Shown here: piece after piece, positions 24,571 through 33,260 of the stretch
How positions within the stretch are numbered: position 1 is the stretch's first letter
Layout of the letters: each line of letters begins with the position of its first letter
Source: Lachnospiraceae bacterium
GTDB taxonomy: Bacteria; Bacillota; Clostridia; Lachnospirales; Lachnospiraceae
Direction: 5' to 3'
Assembly (NCBI GenBank): GCA_910575005.1
Contig: CAJTCL010000003.1
Span: forward strand, 1 to 64,000
DNA: 64,000 bases
Notes under the pieces: generated by a model
The model's database searches: none
The model's input: only the letters and a program-made list of their open reading frames with translations
What the model was told of the DNA's origin: nothing
Made by a program: the position numbers and the translations under genes

Positions 24571-25083
24571 ATGTCAGTATTAGATACAGCAAAGGCACGT
24601 TCTTCTGTTCGTGCTTATACAGAGCAGACTGTGGAGGAAGAAAAGTTGCAAAAAATTTTGGAGGCTGCTCATGTGGCACCGACGGCGGCAAATATGCAGC
24701 CAGTACGATTGGTGGTTGTGAGGAGCAAAGAGGGACTGTTGGCAGTTTCAAAATCGGCTAATATCTATGGAGCAACGGTTGCTGTTGTGGTTTGTGCGGA
24801 TAAAAGTAAGGCATGGACACGTCCGTTTGATGGCATGGTAACAACAGATATTGATGCCACTATTCTGACCGACCACATGATGCTTACAGCCACAGACCTG
24901 GGGCTTGGAAGTGTATGGATTTGTTATTTTAATCCTGATGTATTGAAGCAGGGGCTTAATCTGCCGAGAAATCTGGAACCGATAAATATCCTTGCATTAG
25001 GGTATTCGGCAGAACCAAAGGCAGACAAAGAAAGACACAGCCAGACGAGAATAGCAATGGATGAGTTAGTACAATACAAATAG
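24571..25083 (+). CDS. Nitroreductase-family flavoprotein
   Basis: A 170-residue FMN-dependent oxidoreductase of the nitroreductase fold: ARSSVRAYTEQTVEEEKLQK, then APTAANMQPVRLVVV, and the C-terminal helix GLGSVWICYFNPDVLKQGL. Enzymes of this family reduce quinones, nitro compounds or enals with NAD(P)H. The start ATG 24571 (MSVLDTAKARSS) is preferred to 24529, which overlaps the promoter. Control by the divergent HxlR regulator is likely from the shared operator. The natural substrate cannot be read from sequence. Confidence 0.9.
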   Translation: MSVLDTAKARSSVRAYTEQTVEEEKLQKILEAAHVAPTAANMQPVRLVVVRSKEGLLAVSKSANIYGATVAVVVCADKSKAWTRPFDGMVTTDIDATILTDHMMLTATDLGLGSVWICYFNPDVLKQGLNLPRNLEPINILALGYSAEPKADKERHSQTRIAMDELVQYK

Positions 25084-25101
25084 AAGAGCCTGAAAAAATG
25101 G

Positions 25102-25172
25102 GAATAGGTTGAAAAATCATTCTAAGAAGAAAAAGAGCATACTTAGAGAATGAGATTTCAACCTATTCTTTC
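25102..25172. terminator. Shared bidirectional terminator
   Basis: A long interrupted stem (GAATAGGTTGAAA 25102-25114 with TTTCAACCTATTC 25156-25168, extended inward by ATTCT/AGAAT and AAG/CTT) lies between convergent genes. A T-tract follows on the plus side, and CCCATTTTTTC follows on the minus strand. Confidence 0.8.
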
Positions 25173-25268
25173 GGATATGGACTTACATCACATTAGAGAT
25201 ATTGCACTCCACTCAAACATGATTTCCAATATATATGAAATAGTTTATTGGACCCATGAGGCGGTATC

Positions 25269-26909
25269 TCAATCATCTTCCTCCTGAGAGTTGCTGGTGG
25301 AGTATACCTGTCTCTTGCGAGCCATCTCGTCGCTTTCTAGATATTCATCATAAGTGGTGATCTTGTCGATCATAGAACCATTTGGTAAAAACTCAATAAT
25401 ACGGTTGGCAGTTGTCTGTACCACCTGATGGTCACGGGAGGCAAACAGCAGCACACCAGGGAATTTGATCAGTCCATTGTTCAAAGCAGTGATACCTTCC
25501 ATATCCAGGTGGTCTGTGGGCTCGTCTAAAATTAATATATTGGAGCCTTCAATCATCATTCGGGATAGAAGTACACGTACTTTTTCACCACCGGATAATA
25601 CCCGCATTTTCTTGACTCCATCTTCTCCGGCAAACAGCATTCTGCCTAAGAATCCGCGCACATAGGTGGCGTCCTTGATTTCTGAAAACTGGGTCAGCCA
25701 GTCTGCAATCTGTAAATCGGTGTCAAAGATTTGTGTATTATCTTTGGGAAAATAGGATTGGCTGGTAGTGACGCCCCATTTGTAATTGCCCTCATCTGGC
25801 TCCATCTCTCCGGCCAGGATCTGGAACAGCGTTGTCTTAGCAAATTCATTGCTTCCCACAAATGCAATTTTATCATCATGGCCAACAATAAAGGAAACAT
25901 TGTCAAGCACTTTTACGCCGTCAATGGTCTTGCTGATATTTTCAACAGTCAGCACTTCATTTCCAATCTCGCGGGCAGGACGGAAATCAATATAAGGGTA
26001 TTTACGGCTGGAGGGTTTGATCTCATCCAACTGAATTTTTTCCAGAGCTTTTTTTCTTGAGGTAGCCTGCTTGGATTTGGAGGCGTTAGCGGAAAAGCGG
26101 GAGATAAATTCCTGCAATTCCTTGATTTTCTCTTCCTTCTTTTTGTTGGCCTCTTTCATCTGCTTTATCAAAAGCTGACTGGACTCATACCAGAAATCAT
26201 AGTTTCCGGCATAGAGCTGAATCTTGGCATAGTCGATATCCGCTGTATGTGTACAGACCTTATTTAAGAAATAACGGTCATGAGATACTACAATCACAGT
26301 ATTGTCAAAGTTGATTAAAAATTCTTCCAGCCAGGCAATGGCGTCCAGATCAAGGTGGTTGGTAGGCTCGTCGAGAAGAATGATATCAGGATTGCCAAAT
26401 AGCGCCTGTGCGAGAAGTACTTTGACCTTCTGTTCTCCAACTAAATCTTTCATGACAGTGTAATGAAACTCTGTGCCAATGCCCAGGCCGTTTAAGAGCT
26501 GTGCCGCATCAGATTCGGTATTCCAGCCATCCATCTCCGCAAACTCTGCTTCCAGCTCACTGGCACGGATGCCATCTTCATCGGTGAAATCTTCTTTCTG
26601 ATAAATTGCATCCTTTTCTTTCATAATATCATAGAGCCGTTGGTTCCCCATAATCACGGTGTCCAGGGCGGTAAATTCATCATATTGAAAATGATCCTGT
26701 TGTAAAAAGGAGAGCCGTTGTCCAGGTGTTATGGCAACTTCGCCCTTGGTGGGCTCAAGCTGGCCATTTAAGATTTTGAGGAATGTAGATTTTCCGGCGC
26801 CGTTGGCGCCGATCAAACCATAGCAGTTTCCTTCGGTAAATTTAATATTGACATCTTCAAATAAGGCTTTTTTGCCGATTCTAAGGGTGATATTATTTGC
26901 ACTAATCAT
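25269..26909 (-). CDS. ABC-F family ATPase (YkpA/YbiT-like)
   Basis: A 546-residue protein with two ABC domains and no membrane segment. The first has the P-loop GANGAGKST (~36) and Walker B IILLDEPTNHLD, but its signature reads VGEQKVK instead of LSGGQ. The ~85-residue inter-domain linker is charged (KKKEEKIKELQEFISRFSAN). The second has a deviant P-loop GSNEFAKTT (~355) with a normal LSGGEK signature and LILDEPTDHLD. ABC-F proteins act on the ribosome in translation factor or antibiotic-protection roles. This lineage is usually housekeeping rather than resistance. The start lies behind AAAGGA. Confidence 0.9.
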   Translation of the reverse strand: MISANNITLRIGKKALFEDVNIKFTEGNCYGLIGANGAGKSTFLKILNGQLEPTKGEVAITPGQRLSFLQQDHFQYDEFTALDTVIMGNQRLYDIMKEKDAIYQKEDFTDEDGIRASELEAEFAEMDGWNTESDAAQLLNGLGIGTEFHYTVMKDLVGEQKVKVLLAQALFGNPDIILLDEPTNHLDLDAIAWLEEFLINFDNTVIVVSHDRYFLNKVCTHTADIDYAKIQLYAGNYDFWYESSQLLIKQMKEANKKKEEKIKELQEFISRFSANASKSKQATSRKKALEKIQLDEIKPSSRKYPYIDFRPAREIGNEVLTVENISKTIDGVKVLDNVSFIVGHDDKIAFVGSNEFAKTTLFQILAGEMEPDEGNYKWGVTTSQSYFPKDNTQIFDTDLQIADWLTQFSEIKDATYVRGFLGRMLFAGEDGVKKMRVLSGGEKVRVLLSRMMIEGSNILILDEPTDHLDMEGITALNNGLIKFPGVLLFASRDHQVVQTTANRIIEFLPNGSMIDKITTYDEYLESDEMARKRQVYSTSNSQEEDD

Positions 26910-26947
26910 ATTTTAAATCCTTTTCTTTTATTTATATATTTTTGATA

Positions 26948-29284
26948 TTAAAATGTGGCGGGTATAGAGTAAAGTTTTGAGTTAACTTTGCCATTGCTTT
27001 GAATTGGTGAGATCCAGACAATGCTTCCGTTATATAAAATCGGCTGGGAATCACCGTTAAACACCATATTGGCATATTTCTTGGAATAAATCTTTTTTCC
27101 AGTATCGCTGTATACGGCATAATGGAGGGTAGATTTTCCCTTTTGTGTGGTGGAATACAAAATCACAAACCGATTGTCTGTTAATTTAACCATACGAGTT
27201 TCCCCTACCGTGACAGAGGTTGACTTTGGGTTATAGGTGGTCAGCCATTTAAATGTTACTTTTTTTGTTTTGCGATTGGAAAGGACAAGGAACGCATTGT
27301 ACTTCATATCATAGCCAAAACCAGAGACTTTGCCAATTTTCTTTTTATGGGGCTGTGATGTGCCGCAGACAAGGACATTGCTGCTTCCGACTTCCATACC
27401 TCCAACTCTGCATCCAGTATAGTTATCGCCGCTATTTCCTTTGAAAGAGAATAGGGAGGAAGATTTTTTCTTTTCATTCTCCGCGCCATAGTTCTGTACA
27501 GTAGTAAGTGTAATACTACGTGGATGGGCGTCTCCGTGGTCCAAAAGATAGAGCGCATGATCTTTAAATTTGGCAAACTGGTTAAAAGAATGGCTGGCAT
27601 AACTCTTATTTGATTCCACTGCCTTCATCTTCTTCGTATTGATTTTAAAGGAGATATTAGACTGGTGATGCAGATCATCGAAGATCGTCGTAAACATTGT
27701 TCTCGAAGTCATCAAGTAAAGGGTGCTTCCCTGCATATCCATGCGGCAGTTTCCGGCTTCAAAGGGTTCATAAATTCCCTCAAAAGTATTGAAAACCCCA
27801 CCTTTGATGTTTGCTGTCTTTAATTGTTTCCAGTTGCTGTTGTATTGGATTACCTTAATAACAGTTTTAGTTCTGCTTTCTTTGAGATTGTTATAGCCTA
27901 CAGCAACATAAAAATTGCCGTCTGTTCCTTGGTAAAATCCACCCCACACATCATATTTGAGCTTAATGGTTTTTGTCTTTGTCACTTTAAAAGAAGAATT
28001 CAGGGTATAGATTTTTAAGTTCTTATTGTTCTGGACACAGACAGCATGGAGCTTGCCGCCAGACTGGTAATAGAATGTTGTGTCTGGATGTGACCAATTG
28101 CTGTAATATTGTCCATAGCCGTCCGAAGACTGCTGGCTTATTTTGCTGCATGATACTCTTTTTATTTTATTTTTTTTCGGGATGATCTGGGACATCATTG
28201 GTGAAAAATCACTTTTGCCCATTGCATCCAAAGTAATTAGTTTGTAATAGTAAGGAACGCCCTTGCTGACCTTTTGCTTATAGGAAGTTGTGGCGCCGTT
28301 CTTTGCTGTGTAAATACACTTGTAAGTTCCATTCTCTTGATTGGAGCAGTAGAGTTTATATCCTGTGGCGCCTTTGAAAGCTTTCCATTTAATCTGCAGG
28401 CTGCTGCTGCCGGATTTTTTGACTGAGGTGATCGTGGAGCCTGCCATTTTTTTGGCCGTAAAACCTTGCTGGTAAGCGTCTCCTGTCATGGTACGAAAAT
28501 CATCCATTATATAACCGACAACCTTATAATAATATTTTTTATTTGATTCTACAGGTAAGGTAATACTGGTCTTATTGGCGTCTAAAGTCTTAAGTGTTTT
28601 ATATTCACCATCATATTTCTTTGAGCGCTGCACATAAAAGCCGCTGATTCCAGAAAGTTTTTTCCATTTTAATGTGATATGGTGGAAATCAGTCTGTGTG
28701 ATCTTTGGTAATTCTGTGATATATGGCAGTATATATAGGCGGTATTTGTAGGATGTCTTTCCAATTGAAACAATTATATCCGCGGAGCCAACGCCTACCA
28801 CGGTATATTTGATTTCAGATAAGATGGTGCTTCCTGATGGGCTGTCGCTTCCTGCACTCAAAGTTAATTTCTTGTCCGACGTGATTTTCAGTACATCTGT
28901 GTTGGAACTGGATATAGATAAGGTAATGGGGCTGTCGCTGAAATTTCTGCAAGTGAGATACACCCATGAGTTATAGCTGTCGATCGGCTTGTCAAGACTG
29001 CAGAACAAAAGTGTACTGTCATATTCTTGTCCTGAACTAAATTCTACCTGAATGTCCTCCTCTGACTCTGTAGTTGAGGCTTTCTTTGCCTGATCTGGTG
29101 AAACGATTCGTCCAATCTCTTCTTTTGGCGGCTCAGATGATGACAGGTTTTGAGAATCCTGTTTAGAAGCGGATGGCAAATTGTCAACTGCTTGTGGAAT
29201 AGCTGCCTTTATTGGGGTGTCCGTCTGTGCTGCACATACTGGCTGTATAGCACTTACCAATAAGACGGCTGTTAATTTTTTCAT
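26948..29284 (-). CDS. Secreted fibronectin-III / beta-propeller-like protein, 778 aa
   Basis: The start is chosen at ATG 29284, six bases after AAAGGAGGAGGAC. The signal peptide MKKLTAVLLVSAIQPVCA contains a cysteine near the cleavage site, but no clear lipobox. A Pro/Ser-rich stretch is followed by an Ig-like region (~75-190). Two fibronectin type III domains come next (~195-285, ITLKWKKLSGISGFYVQRSK; ~290-380, LQIKWKAFKGATGYKLYCS). A ~390-residue C-terminal part with repeated strand motifs (GGFYQGTDGNFYVAVGYNN, VLVCGTSQPHKK) resembles a beta-propeller. No enzyme motif is seen. A strong minus-strand promoter and the conserved leader element precede it. Confidence 0.75.
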   Translation of the reverse strand: MKKLTAVLLVSAIQPVCAAQTDTPIKAAIPQAVDNLPSASKQDSQNLSSSEPPKEEIGRIVSPDQAKKASTTESEEDIQVEFSSGQEYDSTLLFCSLDKPIDSYNSWVYLTCRNFSDSPITLSISSSNTDVLKITSDKKLTLSAGSDSPSGSTILSEIKYTVVGVGSADIIVSIGKTSYKYRLYILPYITELPKITQTDFHHITLKWKKLSGISGFYVQRSKKYDGEYKTLKTLDANKTSITLPVESNKKYYYKVVGYIMDDFRTMTGDAYQQGFTAKKMAGSTITSVKKSGSSSLQIKWKAFKGATGYKLYCSNQENGTYKCIYTAKNGATTSYKQKVSKGVPYYYKLITLDAMGKSDFSPMMSQIIPKKNKIKRVSCSKISQQSSDGYGQYYSNWSHPDTTFYYQSGGKLHAVCVQNNKNLKIYTLNSSFKVTKTKTIKLKYDVWGGFYQGTDGNFYVAVGYNNLKESRTKTVIKVIQYNSNWKQLKTANIKGGVFNTFEGIYEPFEAGNCRMDMQGSTLYLMTSRTMFTTIFDDLHHQSNISFKINTKKMKAVESNKSYASHSFNQFAKFKDHALYLLDHGDAHPRSITLTTVQNYGAENEKKKSSSLFSFKGNSGDNYTGCRVGGMEVGSSNVLVCGTSQPHKKKIGKVSGFGYDMKYNAFLVLSNRKTKKVTFKWLTTYNPKSTSVTVGETRMVKLTDNRFVILYSTTQKGKSTLHYAVYSDTGKKIYSKKYANMVFNGDSQPILYNGSIVWISPIQSNGKVNSKLYSIPATF

Positions 29285-29310
29285 GTCCTCCTCCTTTGAT
29301 ATTATTTTCA

Positions 29311-29372
29311 TAACTATTCAGAACAACAAATAAACTTGAAGATCCTGATTTCCCAATTTTTATGGGGCTTAA
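29311..29372 (-). repeat. Leader element B, related to 17653-17822
   Basis: On the minus strand this leader reads CCCCATAAAAATTGGG (small hairpin), AAATCAGGATCTTCAAGTTT and ATTTG, and then TTCTGAATAGTTATGA, ending ~27 bases before the start codon. It is the compact form of the element at 17653-17822. Confidence 0.5.
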
Positions 29373-29392
29373 ATAGTCACTTATTTTCCATA

Positions 29393-29420
29393 ATTATACC
29401 AGATTGGATGTTCTTGTCAA
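29393..29420 (-). promoter_or_regulatory. Strong promoter of the fibronectin-type protein gene
   Basis: On the minus strand, perfect TTGACA (29415-29420) and perfect TATAAT (29393-29398) are separated by 16 bases, with TGG before the -10. Confidence 0.85.
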
Positions 29421-29549
29421 ACGGATAAATACTTTGTTGAAAAGTAATAGAATGTTTGTTATGATAAAATAAGGTGTGATAGAACGATACTAAGGTTCTA
29501 AGCTTCAAGTATGCTCTAGTGAAACAGAAGCAAAAAGCGGGGTTATTTT

Positions 29550-32500
29550 ATGGAAAATCAGAGAATGCGGGAAACATTTTTTCAGCAAGGAGAGGAAAGT
29601 ATATTAGGGGGAATCCCATCTGGTATTTGTTGTATTGGCTATACAGATTTGGAAGCTTTTGAGAATGATAATTTTCAATTGATTTATGCAAATGAAGAAT
29701 TTTTTCAGGAAATTGGCTATACAAGAGAAGAATTTCAGATTGCCGGAAATGATATCCGGTCTATTGTCACGGTGGCGCAGAGGGAGGAGCTGCGCAGACA
29801 GGTGCGGGAGGCGATGGAAGGCACCGTACAGGCTGTTTTAAATTACCGTGTCTGTAATCCCAGAGGGAATATCTTTCATGTGCTGTTGTCAGTAAAGGCA
29901 CTAAATATGAAAGATTTTTACATATTGATGATCAGTTGTATGCGCCAGGATGCTTTTTTGGAGGAAAATATGTATCGGCAAGAGCATCAAGATCAGATCA
30001 GAGAGAGTGTAGAACGGTTAAACCGCATGGTACAGAAACTGCCGACGGGCTGTGCTGTGCTGGAAGGAACACAGCGCTGGGAACTAGTCAGCGGCAATGA
30101 AGAATTTTTTCGTGCCATTGGCTATAGTGAAGAAGAACTTCAGGTATTGCCAAATGATTTTTCTGATGTGGTATATAAGGAAGATAGAAAATGTCTGCAG
30201 AAGGCGCTCGAAGAACTGATTTATACCGATAAGGTTGGGCAGTGTGAGATCCGTATCTGCGGCAAGAAAGGCGAAGTACGCTGGATTGCATTTCATATTC
30301 GTCTGTTTTATTATCAGGGCAGAACGCCTTATTTTCTAATTTCAAGCTGGGACATCCACAGACGCAAGCGGATGGAGGAAGAACTATATCTCCAAACGGA
30401 GCGTTATAAGCTGGTGGAGGAGATCAACCAGGAGTTTCCATTTGAGTATGATGTACAGTCAAAGACAATCTTTATTTCCTCACAGTCAAATATTATGCTT
30501 GCCGATCACAATGGGAAGGATTTTTTTGTCCCTGTGGAGGCGGTGGAACCGCTTTTATTCCGTGAAGATTATGAGGAATTTTTTGGAATGCTGGAGCGTG
30601 CGTCGGCAGAAGAAGAAAAAGGAATGCTGGAATATAGGGTAAATGTTGCCGATGCAGGGGAGACGCCAGTGTATGCATGGCATCGGACGATTTATAAGAG
30701 TATTCCTGGAGAGCATGGAAAAATTTTGCGTATTTTGGGAAGGACAGAGGATGTCACCAGAGAGCGTCAGGCACAGGACGAGATGCAGCAAAAACTAAAA
30801 CAGGATGATTTGACAGGATTATTGAATAAGTCAACCACGAAATCAGAGATTGAGGGATTTCTCAAAGAAAATGTTCGTGGAATACATGCATTGTTCTTAA
30901 TTGATGTCGATAATTTTAAATATATCAATGATACACTTGGCCACATGTTTGGGGATAGTGTTTTAATCACAGTGGCTAAGAAGATTCAAGAATTGTTTCG
31001 TGGCAGTGATGTGGTGGGCAGAATTGGCGGAGATGAGTTTCTGGTATTTATGAAGCATACCGATTTTTATCAGGCGAAAATGAAAGCACAATATATCTGC
31101 AATACTACCAGACAAGTATATCATGGCAGGGATGGGGAGGAGCTGGAGGTAAGCTGCAGTGTTGGTGTGGCAATCTATGGAACAATAAAAGAAAGTTACA
31201 GCTCACTGTTTTCTAAGGCTGATATGGCGATGTATCAGGCAAAAGAGGCGGGAAAAAATCAGTACAAGATCGCAGAGAGCACCGATCCTTTGTGGAAAAT
31301 ACGCAAGGCCAGCAGAATTGAGAAGCGCGGCAGCCAATATAAGGCGGGAAAAATTCAGGATATGGATTTTCTCTCAGAAGCTTTTTCATTGCTTTCCCAT
31401 GCCAAAGATGTCAATGATTCTATAAATATCTTAATGGAGCGTATTGGCAGGCAGTATGATTTGGGAATGGTTGCTGTTTTGGAGTGTGATCAGGCAAAAA
31501 AGGAACTGATACAGACCAACTGTTGGACCAGAGAAAATGGCATTTTGACAAAACCTCAATTTGTAGATAATAAATATGAGCATTGGGACGGGTTTTTGAA
31601 TGGTTTTGATGAATGGGGGGTATGCTATATCAATGACTGTCTGGGAGATGAAAAGGTTACACCGTCAGATAAGGCTGTATTTCGGGAACGGCGCATACGT
31701 GCTCTTGTAAATTGTAGTTTTTCTTATTATGAATTGGGAGAGGGATTTGTCAGTTTTTGTGATATGGAGAAGCCCAGGAATTGGACCAACTTTGAGAAGG
31801 AAACATTTCTGGAATTAACAAAGATGCTCTCGGTATTTGTGGCGCTTAGAGTACAGCGAGAAGAGGACAAGAGGGCAATCCGTCATTTAAAGAGGAGGGA
31901 TCTTTTGACAGGGCTGTATGTGGAGGACGCCTTTAAAGAAAAGGTCAAAGAGAAGCTTAGAGAAGAAGATCATCTGCAGTTTGCCATTGTCTATACTGAT
32001 ATCAATGATTTTTCTTATATCAACGAGAATTTTGGACATGAGGCGGGAAATGAGATTTTAAAGAGATTTGCAATCCGCATCCGCAGCGGAAATAATAAGA
32101 TTTCCTGCCGTCTGTATTCCGATCTGTTTGTCACTTTGATCTGGGCAGAGGATAAGGATAGCATTTTACGGATTGTCACCAGAGCCAACATAGAATTTTC
32201 CAGGCAGCAGAAGGAAATTTATACTTCCTGTAATCTCAGATTATCTACAGGTATTTATTTTATAGATGATCCAGAGGAGAATCTTGACACGGCGATTGAA
32301 AATGCCAACATTGCCAGGAAAGGTATTAAGGGCAGCAATCTGCTCTGTCGGGTTTATGAGAGCCAGATGCGCAGACAGCGGGAGATTGAAAAGGAGATTC
32401 TCTCAGAATTTCAGTCCAGTCTCGCAGAAGGCAGGTTTGAAGTCTATATTCAGCCCAAATTTCTATTGTCTCAGATGGAGCTTTTCGGAGGAGAGGCTCT

Positions 32501-33161
32501 GGTGCGCTGGAAGAAAAAGAATGGCAAATTAGAATTTCCCAATGTATTTATTCCGATTTTGGAGAAGTCTGGTTATATTGTGGAATTGGATTTCTATATG
32601 TATGAACAGATTTTAATTTATATGAAGCGCTGGAAAAATGAGGGCAGCAGGCTGCCTGTAATTTCGGTGAATTTTTCCCGCAGTCATTTTGAAAAAGAGG
32701 GAATATTTAACCACATTATGGAGCTTACAGAAAAATATCAGGTGGAGCGCCAGTATATAGAGATTGAGATTACAGAGAGTTTGTTTGTGTTGGGCTATGA
32801 TCTGGTAAAAACAGAAGTACAAAAGCTTCGGGAAGCAGGATTTCGGGTGGCAATTGATGATTTTGGAACAGGCTATTCTTCTTTGGGTATGCTTCTCGAT
32901 ATTCCGGCGGATATCGTAAAAATTGACCGCAGTTTTTTGAATAGGGAAAACCGCAAAAATGAGGAGGAATTTATACGAAATATGGGAAGTCTGATCCGCA
33001 GTGTCAAGGAGGAAGTGATCTTTGAGGGGATTGAGACAGAGGAACAGAGAGAGTTTCTTGTAAACTGCGGATTTCGCTATGGTCAAGGATTTTTATTTGA
33101 TCGTCCGCTTCCTGTGGAGGTGTTTCAAGAAAAATACATGAAATCAAGCGAAAACTATTGA
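29550..33161 (+). CDS. PAS-GGDEF-GAF-GGDEF-EAL cyclic-di-GMP turnover protein, 1203 aa
   Basis: No signal peptide or membrane span is seen, so it is cytosolic. Three PAS-type sensors (~20-130, ~150-275, ~285-405) precede a GGDEF domain (~418-575) with intact RIGGDEFLVFM and the inhibitory RGSD site exactly five residues upstream. A GAF-like domain follows (~590-770). A second GGDEF-fold domain (~780-930) has YSDLF in place of GGDEF, so it is probably inactive. The EAL domain (~945-1195) keeps GGEALVRW, EIEITES, DDFGTGYSS, KIDRSF and EGIET. It can likely both make and degrade cyclic di-GMP. It starts at ATG 29550. It lies 4.5 kb from a Tad pilus locus. Confidence 0.92.
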   Translation: MENQRMRETFFQQGEESILGGIPSGICCIGYTDLEAFENDNFQLIYANEEFFQEIGYTREEFQIAGNDIRSIVTVAQREELRRQVREAMEGTVQAVLNYRVCNPRGNIFHVLLSVKALNMKDFYILMISCMRQDAFLEENMYRQEHQDQIRESVERLNRMVQKLPTGCAVLEGTQRWELVSGNEEFFRAIGYSEEELQVLPNDFSDVVYKEDRKCLQKALEELIYTDKVGQCEIRICGKKGEVRWIAFHIRLFYYQGRTPYFLISSWDIHRRKRMEEELYLQTERYKLVEEINQEFPFEYDVQSKTIFISSQSNIMLADHNGKDFFVPVEAVEPLLFREDYEEFFGMLERASAEEEKGMLEYRVNVADAGETPVYAWHRTIYKSIPGEHGKILRILGRTEDVTRERQAQDEMQQKLKQDDLTGLLNKSTTKSEIEGFLKENVRGIHALFLIDVDNFKYINDTLGHMFGDSVLITVAKKIQELFRGSDVVGRIGGDEFLVFMKHTDFYQAKMKAQYICNTTRQVYHGRDGEELEVSCSVGVAIYGTIKESYSSLFSKADMAMYQAKEAGKNQYKIAESTDPLWKIRKASRIEKRGSQYKAGKIQDMDFLSEAFSLLSHAKDVNDSINILMERIGRQYDLGMVAVLECDQAKKELIQTNCWTRENGILTKPQFVDNKYEHWDGFLNGFDEWGVCYINDCLGDEKVTPSDKAVFRERRIRALVNCSFSYYELGEGFVSFCDMEKPRNWTNFEKETFLELTKMLSVFVALRVQREEDKRAIRHLKRRDLLTGLYVEDAFKEKVKEKLREEDHLQFAIVYTDINDFSYINENFGHEAGNEILKRFAIRIRSGNNKISCRLYSDLFVTLIWAEDKDSILRIVTRANIEFSRQQKEIYTSCNLRLSTGIYFIDDPEENLDTAIENANIARKGIKGSNLLCRVYESQMRRQREIEKEILSEFQSSLAEGRFEVYIQPKFLLSQMELFGGEALVRWKKKNGKLEFPNVFIPILEKSGYIVELDFYMYEQILIYMKRWKNEGSRLPVISVNFSRSHFEKEGIFNHIMELTEKYQVERQYIEIEITESLFVLGYDLVKTEVQKLREAGFRVAIDDFGTGYSSLGMLLDIPADIVKIDRSFLNRENRKNEEEFIRNMGSLIRSVKEEVIFEGIETEEQREFLVNCGFRYGQGFLFDRPLPVEVFQEKYMKSSENY

Positions 33162-33186
33162 TTTTTTGCGTCACAATCATTATAGT
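33158..33186 (+). promoter_or_regulatory. Promoter of pyruvate:ferredoxin oxidoreductase
   Basis: TTGATT (33158-33163, overlapping the upstream stop codon), a 17-base spacer and TATAGT (33181-33186). An overlapping perfect TATAAT lies at 33186-33191. The leader is ~70 bases. Confidence 0.6.
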
Positions 33187-33260
33187 ATAATAGAAGGTAA
33201 AATCTGCATAAATACTTCTCTTAGAAGTATATGATTAAATTTAGGCAGGAGGAAAATCTA

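Noticed and set aside
29311-29549. Cyclic-di-GMP riboswitch near the GGDEF-EAL gene or before adhesin genes
   Set aside because: The conserved GEMM core sequences were not found in these leaders or before 53423; the conserved element at 29311 has a different sequence.
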